Below, one piece after another: positions 9,030 to 17,697 of a stretch of DNA of 57,023 nt. Position numbers and translations under genes: made by a program. The stretch's first letter is position 1, and the number at the start of each line of letters is the position of its first letter. The stretch is from the NCBI GenBank assembly GCA_964594115.1, contig CAZQLD010000006.1:1-57023 (forward strand), in the 5' to 3' direction. Below the pieces are notes generated by a model, which saw only the letters and a list, made by a program, of their open reading frames with translations, was not told where the DNA came from and ran no database searches. The DNA comes from MFWN01 sp964594115 (GTDB lineage Archaea; Nanobdellota; Nanobdellia; Pacearchaeales; GW2011-AR1).

Positions 9030-10406
9030 ATGAGGAAAAAAGGGGTGTCGAATGTAATTGCAGTAATTCTTTTAATACTCATAGCTTTTATTATAATTGT
9101 TATTGTCTGGAATATTGTAGTACGATATACAAAAGAAGAAGGAGAGACTTTCGAATTAAGAAGAAAATTAGCAGATGAAACTATGGATATTGATGAAGTT
9201 GAAGGAGACATGGCAGACCCTTCTATTGTGACAATAACACTTGGAAAAGGCTCTGGAAGGCAGATTCTAGAAGGAATAAATCAAAGCCAGCTTAATCGTA
9301 CTATTGTAATAGTTGAGGAGTATAATGAGACTATAATTGAAGAGTGGAATGAGACTATAATTGAAGAGTGGAATGAGACTATAATTGAAGAGTATACCAT
9401 AACTCAAAACATAACATATGACTTAGTTTCTGTTAATGATATATCTGGCAGTATGATTGGAAACAAGATAAAAGAGTTAAGAGGTGCTTTAAGGCCATTT
9501 ATAAAAAGTGTTTTAAATGCAACAGGAAACAGGATGGGTTTAGTTAGTTATGACAGTGATATTGTCGAAGATGCTTGCCACCCAATTTCTGATGATCTTG
9601 CTTCTTTAGAAAATACATTATATAATTTGATTGCTTCTTCTGGCTGGACATGTATTTGTTGTGGAGTAAATAGGGCAACTGATTATTTAAAAAACTCTGC
9701 TAAAGCTAAAATAATGGTGGTTATGAGTGATGGCAATGCAAATTATGAATGTAATCCCCATAAACTGTATCAGGATAACACCACAAAAGCAGAAAAAGAT
9801 GCTATTCAATCAGCTAAAGAAGCTTATGAAATTTATGATATCACAGTTTATACAATAGGTTTTGGTCATGATGCAGATGAATCTACCTTACAGAAAATGG
9901 CAAATGCAGGTAATGGTTCTTATTATTTTTCAGACGTGTCTGAATTAGCAGAAACTTTTGAAGAGCTACAGAAAAACATTACAATAATAGAAGAGAAAAA
10001 TGTTACTAAGACAAGAGAAGTAAATATTACCAAGACAAGAGAAGTAACTACCACTAAGACAAAAGAATTAAATGTCACAAAATACAGAAATGTGACTATA
10101 GAGATTTATGGTCCAAAAGAGCCATATGACCATCTAAAAGTTATTTTTTACAGTGAAACAAGCTCTTATGAAGAAAGAATACCCTTTTCTGACATTCCTG
10201 GACCTTTAGAAGATGAGACATATGCATTTAATTTATCAGGAAAAATAAAAAATATAATAAGAATAGAGATTTATCCTGTTGCTTATACAAGCTCTGGAAT
10301 AGAAGTTATTGGCCCGAGATTATCTGTCTGGGAGCCTGAAACAGAATTTTTTAGTTTGAGGTTGAAGGTTTTAGATATGTTTAGAAAAATAAATTTAATT
10401 AATTAG
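9030..10406 (+). CDS. Pilin-type membrane-anchored von Willebrand factor A domain protein
   Basis: 458 residues. The N-terminus (RKKGVSNVIAVILLILIA) is an archaeal class III signal peptide, as in pilin-like proteins, suggesting a prepilin-peptidase substrate or a signal anchor. Residues 97-120 are three copies of an 8-residue unit (E-W/Y-N-E-T-I-I-E). A vWA domain covers about 130-315, with MIDAS residues DISGS (137-141) and the loop MSDGNAN; it contains Cys pairs (CICC). After it come four NVTKTRE-like repeats, probably a stalk, then a beta-rich C-terminal domain. The N-x-T/S sites are numerous, compatible with surface glycosylation. Likely an adhesin or surface-ligand binder displayed outside the cell (inference). 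Confidence 0.75.
   Translation: MRKKGVSNVIAVILLILIAFIIIVIVWNIVVRYTKEEGETFELRRKLADETMDIDEVEGDMADPSIVTITLGKGSGRQILEGINQSQLNRTIVIVEEYNETIIEEWNETIIEEWNETIIEEYTITQNITYDLVSVNDISGSMIGNKIKELRGALRPFIKSVLNATGNRMGLVSYDSDIVEDACHPISDDLASLENTLYNLIASSGWTCICCGVNRATDYLKNSAKAKIMVVMSDGNANYECNPHKLYQDNTTKAEKDAIQSAKEAYEIYDITVYTIGFGHDADESTLQKMANAGNGSYYFSDVSELAETFEELQKNITIIEEKNVTKTREVNITKTREVTTTKTKELNVTKYRNVTIEIYGPKEPYDHLKVIFYSETSSYEERIPFSDIPGPLEDETYAFNLSGKIKNIIRIEIYPVAYTSSGIEVIGPRLSVWEPETEFFSLRLKVLDMFRKINLIN
9318..9389 (+). repeat. Three tandem 24-bp units in the vWA gene
   Basis: Units 9318-9341, 9342-9365 and 9366-9389 are in frame; copies 2 and 3 are identical and copy 1 differs only at the Tyr/Trp codon. They encode repeated E-W-N-E-T-I-I-E, each with an N-x-T sequon shape. 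Copy number could vary by slippage. Confidence 0.85.
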
Positions 10407-10556
10407 GTATATACTCAAAAATTACAATCCAAGCCTTGCACAAAAACATTTGATCTGCATAATAATTAAGAAGGTTGCACAAGAATTAAAATCCAACAAG
10501 AGTATAATAAAAATTCCAAAGAGGGTTTCTTAAACACCTATTATAACCCAACAAAG

Positions 10557-10564
10557 TTTATATA
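10557..10564 (+). promoter_or_regulatory. TATA box for ABC exporter operon
   Basis: TTTATATA, 26 nt before the ATG at 10587. The rest of 10407-10586 holds no ORF or RNA that I recognise; it contains two imperfect copies of a TTGCACAA-containing stretch. Confidence 0.5.
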
Positions 10565-10586
10565 TTTTAGATTTTTTCTTAGTTAA

Positions 10587-11360
10587 ATGAGAGAAAACAG
10601 GAAGAGAATAAGGGATATATTTGGTTTAGGTATTTCATTAGCAAAAGCAGGATTTAAACTGAGAAATGAGGGAAGTTATTTGGGTATTTTTTGGTATTTG
10701 CTAAATCCCTTGCTTTTATTTATTCTTCTTTTGCTGGTTTTTTCAGACCGTCTTGGAGGGAATATCCCTGTTTATCCATTATATTTATTATTAGGAATAA
10801 TTATTTTTAATTTTTTTCAACAAGCAACAACAGAATCTACTAAAGTAATTATGAGAGACTATCAATGGATCATAAAATCAATAAATTTTCCAAGAGAATC
10901 TCTTATCGGGGGGATTATTTTAAAAACTTTTTTTTCACATTTATTTGAAATAATTTTATTTATTGTATTTATTTTAATTTTTGGAGGTTCTTTAATTGGT
11001 TTAATTTTTTATCCAGTAATAATAATTGTTTTTTGTTTTTTTGTATTTGGAGTTTGTCTTATTTTTGCATCTTTAACTGTTTATTTTGTAGACTTAGAAA
11101 ATATCTGGTTTTTTGTTTCTAGATTAATCTGGCTTGGCACACCTATTTTTTATGCTATTGGAGGTCAGACAAGATTATTTTATGTTAATTTGTTAAATCC
11201 TTTGTATTATTTTATTACAATTGCAAGAGAAATTATAATCTATACAAGAATTCCAGAATTATGGATGTTGCTTGGAATGATTACATACAGCCTGTTATTC
11301 TTATTAATAGGATTATTAATTTTTAATAAATTAAAAATTAAATTTGCTGAGATGGTTTAA
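10587..11360 (+). CDS. ABC-2 type polysaccharide export permease (Wzm/TagG-like)
   Basis: 257 residues with six membrane segments and the cytoplasmic N-terminus typical of ABC-2 O-antigen/teichoic acid exporters. The run from LRNEGSYLGIFWYLLNPL through the first segment, and the later GTPIFYA and NPLYYF blocks, match this family. It would move a lipid-linked glycan across the membrane together with the ATPase encoded 2 nt downstream. It opens the glycan island and faces the minus-strand glycosyltransferase operon that probably makes its substrate. Confidence 0.87.
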   Translation: MRENRKRIRDIFGLGISLAKAGFKLRNEGSYLGIFWYLLNPLLLFILLLLVFSDRLGGNIPVYPLYLLLGIIIFNFFQQATTESTKVIMRDYQWIIKSINFPRESLIGGIILKTFFSHLFEIILFIVFILIFGGSLIGLIFYPVIIIVFCFFVFGVCLIFASLTVYFVDLENIWFFVSRLIWLGTPIFYAIGGQTRLFYVNLLNPLYYFITIAREIIIYTRIPELWMLLGMITYSLLFLLIGLLIFNKLKIKFAEMV

Positions 11361-11362
11361 AA

Positions 11363-12085
11363 ATGGAAATGATAATTGTTGATAATGTATCAAAAAAATT
11401 TAAAAGAGGTTTTAAAAAGCATCAGAGTGCTTTAGCTAGATTTATTTCGTTTCTTTTAGGTAAAGAGTCTAAAAAAACCATTTGGGCATTAAAAGATGTT
11501 TCATTTAAAGCAGAAAAAGGGGAAATAGTTGGTATTATTGGTGAAAATGGTTCTGGAAAAAGTACTTTGTTAAGAGTTATTGCTGGAATTTATAAGGAAG
11601 ATAAAGGGAAGGTGAGTATTAATGGGAAAATAATCTCTGTGATTAACCTTCGGGCAGGGCTTCAACATAGATTAACAATGAAAGATCATATCTTTTTAAC
11701 TAGCTCTTTTTTTGGGTTATCTAAAAAAGAAATTAAACAAAAGTTTAATTCAATTGTTGAATTTGCAGAACTTGAAAATTTTGTTAACACAAAAATATAT
11801 CAGTTTTCAGAAGGAATGAAACAAAGACTTGTATTTTCAATAGCAATTCATTGTAATCCAGAAATTTTATTGTTGGATGAGGTTTTTGAAGTTGGGGATA
11901 AGAAATTTAAAATTAAAAGTGCAGAAAAGATAAAAAACCTCGTTAAAAAAGGAACAGTAGTTTTATTAGTTAGTCATGAACTAAATATGATTGAAAAATA
12001 TTGTGATAAGGTTATTTGGTTGGATAAAGGAAAGATTGTTAGAGAAGGGAAGACAAGGGAGGTTGTTAAAGAGTATAAAAGATAG
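11363..12085 (+). CDS. ABC transporter ATPase for polysaccharide export (Wzt/TagH-like)
   Basis: 240 residues. Walker A GENGSGKST (about 60-68), signature FSEGMKQRL (about 147-155), Walker B ILLLDEVFEVGD (about 168), and switch His in LVSHE. The sequence IISVINLRAGLQHRLT is the characteristic Q-loop region of the Wzt/TagH subfamily. It lacks the C-terminal carbohydrate-binding domain of long Wzt proteins, so substrate choice probably lies elsewhere. It starts 2 nt after the permease stop, and its 3' end is tail to tail, 3 nt apart, with the radical SAM gene. Confidence 0.9.
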   Translation: MEMIIVDNVSKKFKRGFKKHQSALARFISFLLGKESKKTIWALKDVSFKAEKGEIVGIIGENGSGKSTLLRVIAGIYKEDKGKVSINGKIISVINLRAGLQHRLTMKDHIFLTSSFFGLSKKEIKQKFNSIVEFAELENFVNTKIYQFSEGMKQRLVFSIAIHCNPEILLLDEVFEVGDKKFKIKSAEKIKNLVKKGTVVLLVSHELNMIEKYCDKVIWLDKGKIVREGKTREVVKEYKR

Positions 12086-12088
12086 TTA

Positions 12089-13221
12089 CTAAATTTTTCT
12101 TTTCAAATAATCATAATATCCCCCTAAAAAATCTCTTAACGATTTTAAAAATTTTGTTTTTTTATAAACCCTCCTAGGTTCACCTTCAGCGCATAGGTAA
12201 CCAAAAAAAGGGCACGTGCATATTTTTGAACTGCATTTTATTGGTTTTTTTAAAGGTTTAAAAGTGCCTTGATAAAGATTCCCTAAATAAAATTTTTCAT
12301 CTAGGCATCCATAAACAGAGCCATCTTGTTCCATGAAAAAACAAGATTTTCCAATTAAACATGTTTTTCCCTTCCATGAAATATGGTCGAATGCAAGTTT
12401 TTTATCTAAATAAGTAGGGTCAATTTTCCCTTTTTTTATTCTACTTCCCTTGCCTAATTTTTCAAGTTTATTTAAATAGAGATTTAATATTCTCTTTTGT
12501 TTTTTTGTATACCCAGGGGGGTATTCTTTCATTTTATAATTTCCTCTTAGAATTTTTGGTTTTATAATTAATCCTTTTTTGAGAAAAAAATTAAAGGTTT
12601 TCCCAAAATTTTTTGTTAGTTCTGGTGTCATTACTTGTGTGATATATACGTCGAAATTATTTTTCTTCAATTTCTTAACTTTTTCGATAAATCTCTCTAG
12701 TAATCTTAGTTTTTTTCTTTGGTCCAAGTGGAGAGCACAATGAATAAATTCAACTTTTTTGGGATTTATCTTTTTACAAAATTCATCAATATCCAAAGAA
12801 AGATTTGTATTTATGCTTATATGATGTTTTTTTGTTAGTCTTTTACATAGCTCTACAAAATTTGGATGCAGAAAAGGTTCTCCTCCTGACATGCAAATTA
12901 GCCATGTTTTTTTTGTTTTGTTAAATGCAGATACTATTTTATTAATATCTTTATCCCCTCGNNNNNNNNNNNNNNNNNNNNNNNNNNNNNNNNNNNNNNN
13001 NNNNNNNNNNNNNNNNNNNNNNNNNNNNNNNNNNNNNNNNNNNNNNNNNNNNNNNNNNNNNTTTTTTTTGTTTTGTTAAATGCAGATACTATTTTATTAA
13101 TATCTTTATCCCCTCGTTTTGAGGGATCTTTCCTTTCAACTAGTGGATTGTAACAATATTTACACCTGAAATTACAAAACCTATTAAGATTCCAGTTGAC
13201 TACAAAATCATATTTTTTCAT
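12089..13221 (-). CDS. Radical SAM enzyme with C-terminal Cys cluster (one gene split by an assembly gap)
   Basis: The two halves (start to about 13062, and 12961 to 12089) join in frame when the duplicated 55 bases around the gap are collapsed, giving about 325 residues. The N-terminal CNFRCKYC holds the Cys16/20/23 [4Fe-4S] triad in C-x3-C-x2-C spacing; the join restores the sequence TWLICMSGGEPFLHP with the SAM-binding GGEP. The C-terminal part has GKSC, YGC, CSSKICTC and LC, a SPASM-like auxiliary cluster region. SPASM proteins modify peptides or sugars. It is the last gene of the glycosyltransferase operon (41 nt after the methyltransferase), so a role in sugar modification is possible but unproven. 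The apparent start at 12892 is an internal Met. Confidence 0.85.
12962..13061. other. Assembly gap of 100 N flanked by the same 55 bases
   Basis: Bases 12907-12961 and 13062-13116 are identical, starting with a run of eight T. Removing the gap and one copy gives an uninterrupted radical SAM reading frame, so the gap appears to be an unmerged contig overlap. Confidence 0.9.
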
Positions 13222-13262
13222 TTTTACTATATCTGTTTATTAGGGCTTATTAACTTTCCCCA

Positions 13263-13931
13263 TCATAAATTATTTTTACAAATTATAAGATGCTCCATTC
13301 CACCAAATTTAATGATTTTTTCGGTTTTTATCATAATGCTATAAATAAATATTTTTGATTTATAGGAAAGTGGAAAGTTGAGATAAAATAAGAAAAAATA
13401 AAAATATCTACTTAATAGATTAAAATAGGTCGTTGATTTTAAAATTTCAAAATCGTTGAACAAATCTTTGAGTTTCTTATGAGTATACCCTCCTCTTACA
13501 TGACCCCAGGATTTATGTAATTTTTTCATATCCTTTATATTTATAAAAGGAACTAATTTTTTATTTTTAATTGGAGTTGTTAAAATTAAGATTCCATTCT
13601 TCCTTAGAACTCTTTTCGTTTCTTTGATAATTAAATCATCTCTTTTTGTGTGCTCTATTACATCTAATAACAATAAAACATCAACAGATTTTTTCCTTAA
13701 GGGAATTTTAATTCCAGAACCCAAAATTGTTTTTAACCCTCTCTTTTTTGCAATTTTTAACCCTTCTTTATCCAAGTCCAAAATAATGGCGGTAAAATCT
13801 TTTTTTTCTTTTATTTTTGACAAAATAAAACCATCATATCCACCAATATCTAGGACAATGTCTCTGTTTCTAATTAGTTTCTCCAATTGATTCTTAAATA
13901 CGTAATATCTTAACAAGGTACCGGGCCTCAT
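13263..13931 (-). CDS. SAM-dependent methyltransferase in glycan operon
   Basis: 222 residues, class I Rossmann methyltransferase. Motif I is VLDIGGYDG (26-34), the acidic end of beta2 is ILDLD, and the post-II/III motif is LLLLDVIEH followed by ILTTP. It overlaps the stop of the upstream methyltransferase by ATGA (13928-13931), so it is translationally coupled. Given the operon it probably methylates a sugar or a lipid carrier, but no substrate-specific feature is visible. The C-terminal third is hydrophobic and aromatic (YFNLLSRYFYFFLFYLNF), suggesting membrane association. Confidence 0.8.
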   Translation of the reverse strand: MRPGTLLRYYVFKNQLEKLIRNRDIVLDIGGYDGFILSKIKEKKDFTAIILDLDKEGLKIAKKRGLKTILGSGIKIPLRKKSVDVLLLLDVIEHTKRDDLIIKETKRVLRKNGILILTTPIKNKKLVPFINIKDMKKLHKSWGHVRGGYTHKKLKDLFNDFEILKSTTYFNLLSRYFYFFLFYLNFPLSYKSKIFIYSIMIKTEKIIKFGGMEHLIICKNNL

Positions 13932-14671
13932 TTTTTTCTACCAATTAACAACTTTATATTTTTACCATTTAGCATTTTCGTCTTTTGTAGATTCTTATCA
14001 ACGAAATAAAAAATTGGTCCTAATTTATTTAATAAAAGAACAGGCAAATGAAAAGTTCTATTTAACAGATAATATACTGGAAAAATACCTAATATCTCTA
14101 TATTGTTTTTTGGTAGCACTTCTTTATATTTTTTTAAACTTCTAAATTTAACATGTTTTGCAGTAACAAGATTATTCTTCCAAAAAATATCAGTTATTAA
14201 CACATAACCTTTTTTATTACATAATCTCGAAATATTTCTTATAGAATTTTCAAATTTATTGTCATTGGTTATATGATAAAGAACATCAAAAACATTGATC
14301 AAATCGAAAGTTTTCTTAAGGCGGATATTTGGATTACTAATATCTCCAACTTGAAAATGGCGGGAGGGATATCTCTCTTTAAGCATAGAAACACTTACAT
14401 TTGCAAGGTCAATACCTACAATATCTTTTGTGCATTTTTTACTATAGTAATCTATAAAAAACCCTATGCCACAACCAACATCTAAAATAGATTTATCTTT
14501 AATTTTTATCGAATATTTATCTAAAATTCTCTCCAAAGTAAATGTCTTTAATAAATAAATATATTTGTTATAAGTTTCATTGAATCCTAGATGTCCAACT
14601 CCTTTTAGATTAGGATGTGTTTGTAATCTTCTTTCCCAATAATTTTTTGGTTTATAATTGTCAATTTTCAT
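13928..14671 (-). CDS. SAM-dependent methyltransferase in glycan operon
   Basis: 247 residues, class I methyltransferase. Motif I ILDVGCGIG (62-70), motif II acidic GIDLA, and DVLYHI as motif III/IV. The N-terminal YWERRL followed by HLGFNETYNKYIY resembles sugar and small-molecule methyltransferases found in polysaccharide clusters. It overlaps the upstream GT4 gene by 11 nt and the downstream methyltransferase by 4 nt. Likely methylation of a glycan residue or chain end (inference). Confidence 0.8.
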   Translation of the reverse strand: MKIDNYKPKNYWERRLQTHPNLKGVGHLGFNETYNKYIYLLKTFTLERILDKYSIKIKDKSILDVGCGIGFFIDYYSKKCTKDIVGIDLANVSVSMLKERYPSRHFQVGDISNPNIRLKKTFDLINVFDVLYHITNDNKFENSIRNISRLCNKKGYVLITDIFWKNNLVTAKHVKFRSLKKYKEVLPKNNIEILGIFPVYYLLNRTFHLPVLLLNKLGPIFYFVDKNLQKTKMLNGKNIKLLIGRKK

Positions 14672-15848
14672 TTTTTCCCCAAATCTTCAATAATTTATTA
14701 ACTTCTTTATGAATATTGAATTCTTTTTCAATTTTCTTTTTTGCATTTTTACCAATTTTCATTCTTAACTTCTTATCTTCTAATAAATTTTTTATTGTTG
14801 TTGTTAATTGTTTTATATTTTTTGGTTCAACTAAAAAACCATTTTTTTTGTTCTCCACAAGTTCTGGGATTCCAGAAATTATTGTAGAAACTATTGGTTT
14901 TTCAAGAGCCATAGCTTCCATTAAAGCTACAGGAATCCCATCTACATCTTTATTTTTGGCCTTTATGCATGGCAAAAGGAATACATCAGATTCTTTTATT
15001 TTTTCTAATAGTTCTCTATTTGTTAAAGCTTCGATTAGCTTGATATTTTTTTCTAATTTTAATTTTCTGATTAATGCAGCAAGTTCCTTTTTTAAGGGGC
15101 CCTTCCCAATTATAAGGTAATTTAGATTATATTTTGGGATAAGTTCTTTTAAAGCTAGAATAGCGTATTTTATCCCTTTTTTCTCTACTAACCGAGCAAC
15201 ACTAATTAAATTAAATTTTCCTTTACTACTTTTTTTGTTCTTTTTAGTTTTATTTATTCTATCTAAATTTGGACATGCATGAATTACTTTTATTTTTTTT
15301 CTAATGTCAGTTAAATTTTCTAAATAATTTTTATTGAGTTTAGAGATAGCTATTGTTTGTAACGAATTATTTATTCTTCTTTTTAATGCTTTCATATTTG
15401 GATTTATAAAAATATCAAAAGCATGAACAGTAAAGGTAAAAGGAAGGGATAATTTTTTAGACATGAGCATAGCTACTTGTGGGGCTATGCCATTAAAATG
15501 AGCATGGAGAATATCTAATTTTAGTTCTTTTGCAATATCTGAGAAATACTTTGCAGATGCAATAGCTAAAAATCTCTCTTTTAGGTTTTCTGAAGGATAT
15601 TTCCAACCAGAAAATCCCAAAACCTTTAATCTAAATCTTAGCTTAGCTGAAAATTTTTGGTTAGGAAGATAAACTACATTATCAAGCAAATTAAGTAATC
15701 TGATTTCTGGATGCATAATGCTTTCCTGCGGGTGATTTATAGAAAAGATTGTTATCTCGTGCCCCTTCTCTGTTAATTCAATTATTTCATTTAATATAAA
15801 TGTTTCAGATAATTTTGGAAAAAATTTTAGTACATATCCTATTTTCAT
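14661..15848 (-). CDS. Glycosyltransferase family 4, WcaL/colanic-acid type
   Basis: About 395 residues from ATG 15848. An in-frame ATG at 15860 also exists, but 15848 gives an ATGA overlap with the upstream stop like most junctions here, and starts MKIGYVLKFFPKLSETFI, the usual beginning of WcaL-like GT4 enzymes. It has a GT-B fold: HAHFNGIAPQVAML, VHAFDIF, the nucleotide-sugar site SVARLVEKKG, and the E-x7-E region DGIPVALMEAMALEKP. It transfers an activated sugar, with retention, onto a growing glycan on the cytoplasmic membrane face. Exact donor unknown. Confidence 0.87.
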   Translation of the reverse strand: MKIGYVLKFFPKLSETFILNEIIELTEKGHEITIFSINHPQESIMHPEIRLLNLLDNVVYLPNQKFSAKLRFRLKVLGFSGWKYPSENLKERFLAIASAKYFSDIAKELKLDILHAHFNGIAPQVAMLMSKKLSLPFTFTVHAFDIFINPNMKALKRRINNSLQTIAISKLNKNYLENLTDIRKKIKVIHACPNLDRINKTKKNKKSSKGKFNLISVARLVEKKGIKYAILALKELIPKYNLNYLIIGKGPLKKELAALIRKLKLEKNIKLIEALTNRELLEKIKESDVFLLPCIKAKNKDVDGIPVALMEAMALEKPIVSTIISGIPELVENKKNGFLVEPKNIKQLTTTIKNLLEDKKLRMKIGKNAKKKIEKEFNIHKEVNKLLKIWGKNEN

Positions 15849-16720
15849 TTTTCTAACCATCCTTTCAACAAACCAATTCTCCAGGAAATTCCTACGACAA
15901 AATCATAATAAGTGTACCTAGGACCTTTTTTTACAAATGTTCCAATTAATCCAGGAAAAAACTTAAAAAAACTCCAAGGAGTCTGACAAGTATCTTTTAA
16001 AAAGTCTGTTTTTTTAAGAAAACCAATATAATCTTTGGTAATTGTAGCTGTCCATTTTCCCCAACGAATCTTTCTTTTAAAAACCTTATTTAATGAATCA
16101 GTGTGAAAATGTTTAACCCTTATATTCTTCATAAATCCCACCTTACATTTATTTTTTGCAAGTTTTATTGAAAGGTCCGTATCATTCCCGCTAAAATATT
16201 TTCTAGAAGTGTAGCCTATTTTATTCAAGATGTCTTTTTTTATCCCAAAATTCTTAGTATCAATTTTTCCAATTGGATTTTTCATATCTTCGTTTTGGTA
16301 CTTTTTTTCAGAAGCAATTTGTTTGCAATTGCTCCAGTAATTATCCAAAACAGCCTCTTGAAAACCTTGGACAGCATCGTATCCTTTGATAGCTTCAACC
16401 ATCTCCACAACCCAATTTTTAGGAACAATGCAATCGCTATCGGCCATTAAAATGATCTCTCCCTTAGCTTTTTTCTCCCCAGTATTTCTTGCAGCACCAA
16501 TCCCCCTTACCGGATCAAACAAATACCTTAGTTTACTGTTCTTACCTTTGCTTTTTTTCTGAAACTGTTTAATTATTTGTTTAGTTTTATCTGTAGAATT
16601 ATTATCAACAACAATTATCTCATAATTCTTATATATCTGATTTAAAACAGAGTTTAGACATTGTTTTAATGTTTTTTCTGCATTATATACTGGAATTATT
16701 ACTGAAACTTTAGGTTTCAT
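15845..16720 (-). CDS. Glycosyltransferase family 2
   Basis: 291 residues, GT-A fold. The start SVIIPVYNAEKTLKQCLNS is the classical GT2 beginning; the first Asp is in VVDNNS and the metal-binding DxD is Asp94-Ser95-Asp96 (MADSDC). The GNDTDLSIKL block corresponds to the acceptor/catalytic E/D-D region. The C-terminal part is aromatic and may lie on the membrane. ATGA overlap with the upstream GT8-like gene. Confidence 0.87.
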   Translation of the reverse strand: MKPKVSVIIPVYNAEKTLKQCLNSVLNQIYKNYEIIVVDNNSTDKTKQIIKQFQKKSKGKNSKLRYLFDPVRGIGAARNTGEKKAKGEIILMADSDCIVPKNWVVEMVEAIKGYDAVQGFQEAVLDNYWSNCKQIASEKKYQNEDMKNPIGKIDTKNFGIKKDILNKIGYTSRKYFSGNDTDLSIKLAKNKCKVGFMKNIRVKHFHTDSLNKVFKRKIRWGKWTATITKDYIGFLKKTDFLKDTCQTPWSFFKFFPGLIGTFVKKGPRYTYYDFVVGISWRIGLLKGWLEK

Positions 16721-17697
16721 TTTTCCTTTAATTTTTTTAATTTAAAATATGATTGTGGGAAATTATCATATAAAAACAACCCAATCAATCCAATTTGATA
16801 ATCCATAAAATTTTTCAAGTTCTGAAAATTTGAAAAAAATCTCTTTTTTAAATATCTAGAATAAGATTTGATTTCTAGTTGTTTAAACTTGTGAGCACAA
16901 GGAATATTTTCTAAGTCAATCTTATTTGCTCTTTCAAGATTATATCTCCACTCTTTAGAAAAAGGATTTTTAAGGAACCATGGTTTATAATTTCCTGGAA
17001 AATGTAGAATCATGGCTTTTATTTCTTTTGGATTAATAAATTTAAAATCCCTCATGTCCAAATTATAAACAATTGGAAGTTCTTCCCATCTTTTATAAAA
17101 AAACAAATTAAGAACTAACTGATCCTCTGCACCTGCGCTATTCACCCCCTTAAATTTTTTGAGTAATTCCTTTAAATAGGGGAAAGTTGATTTGTTTATT
17201 ATCTTTTCATTAAAAACAAAGAATCCTGCATTAAAAGCATGAGTAAAAAGATTATATCTTCTTTTGAGTTCTTTTATCTTACCACTCCCTATTTTGCTTG
17301 GAGATTTTAACTGATTAATCAATCTCCACACAATAAAGTCATCTAAAACTGCTGCAAATCCTTTTACTTTTGTAAGATTATCTAAAGAAGCTCTTACAAT
17401 TATATCTGTATCTAAATAAACAATGTTATTCCATTTTTTAAAGGCTGGCGCAAACAGATAGAACTTACATAATATGACTGACTTTGGTGATATATTTTTA
17501 ACTATTGGTTTACATTTCTTAACTAAAATTCCTTTGTTTCTAAACCATCTCAATTTTTCTTCAGGAATTTCATAAGCAAGTAACATATAATCTCCTTTCC
17601 AGCCAGCGTTCCAATAAACACTAGAGAACAATTGTTTTGCCTGCTCAACATAATTTTTGTCTGCAAGTGTTACAAGCAAGTTTTTCTTATTTTTCAT
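16717..17697 (-). CDS. Glycosyltransferase family 8-like (glycogenin/galactosyltransferase type)
   Basis: 326 residues. GT8 signs are clear: YLDTDIIV with DxD at 96-98, FNAGFFVF, AEDQLVLN, and LHFPGNYKPW near residue 230, the H-x-x-G-x-x-KPW block that closes over the nucleotide. GT8 enzymes retain configuration and use UDP-sugars with manganese. The last 45 residues match those of the next gene (YDNFPQSYFKLKKL against KDNFPKLYFKLKNR), a shared C-terminal tail that suggests a common docking or membrane-binding segment. ATGA overlaps at both ends. Confidence 0.87.
   Translation of the reverse strand: MKNKKNLLVTLADKNYVEQAKQLFSSVYWNAGWKGDYMLLAYEIPEEKLRWFRNKGILVKKCKPIVKNISPKSVILCKFYLFAPAFKKWNNIVYLDTDIIVRASLDNLTKVKGFAAVLDDFIVWRLINQLKSPSKIGSGKIKELKRRYNLFTHAFNAGFFVFNEKIINKSTFPYLKELLKKFKGVNSAGAEDQLVLNLFFYKRWEELPIVYNLDMRDFKFINPKEIKAMILHFPGNYKPWFLKNPFSKEWRYNLERANKIDLENIPCAHKFKQLEIKSYSRYLKKRFFSNFQNLKNFMDYQIGLIGLFLYDNFPQSYFKLKKLKEK

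Noticed and set aside
9318..9389. CRISPR-like repeat array
   Set aside because: The 24-bp units are directly adjacent without spacers, in frame, and encode a peptide repeat.
10407..10586. Possible small RNA gene
   Set aside because: No stable inverted repeat, tRNA-like arm or terminator pattern could be supported; only a TATA box near its end.
12891..13079. Plus-strand ORF across the N gap
   Set aside because: Most of its length is gap, and the rest is antisense to the radical SAM gene.
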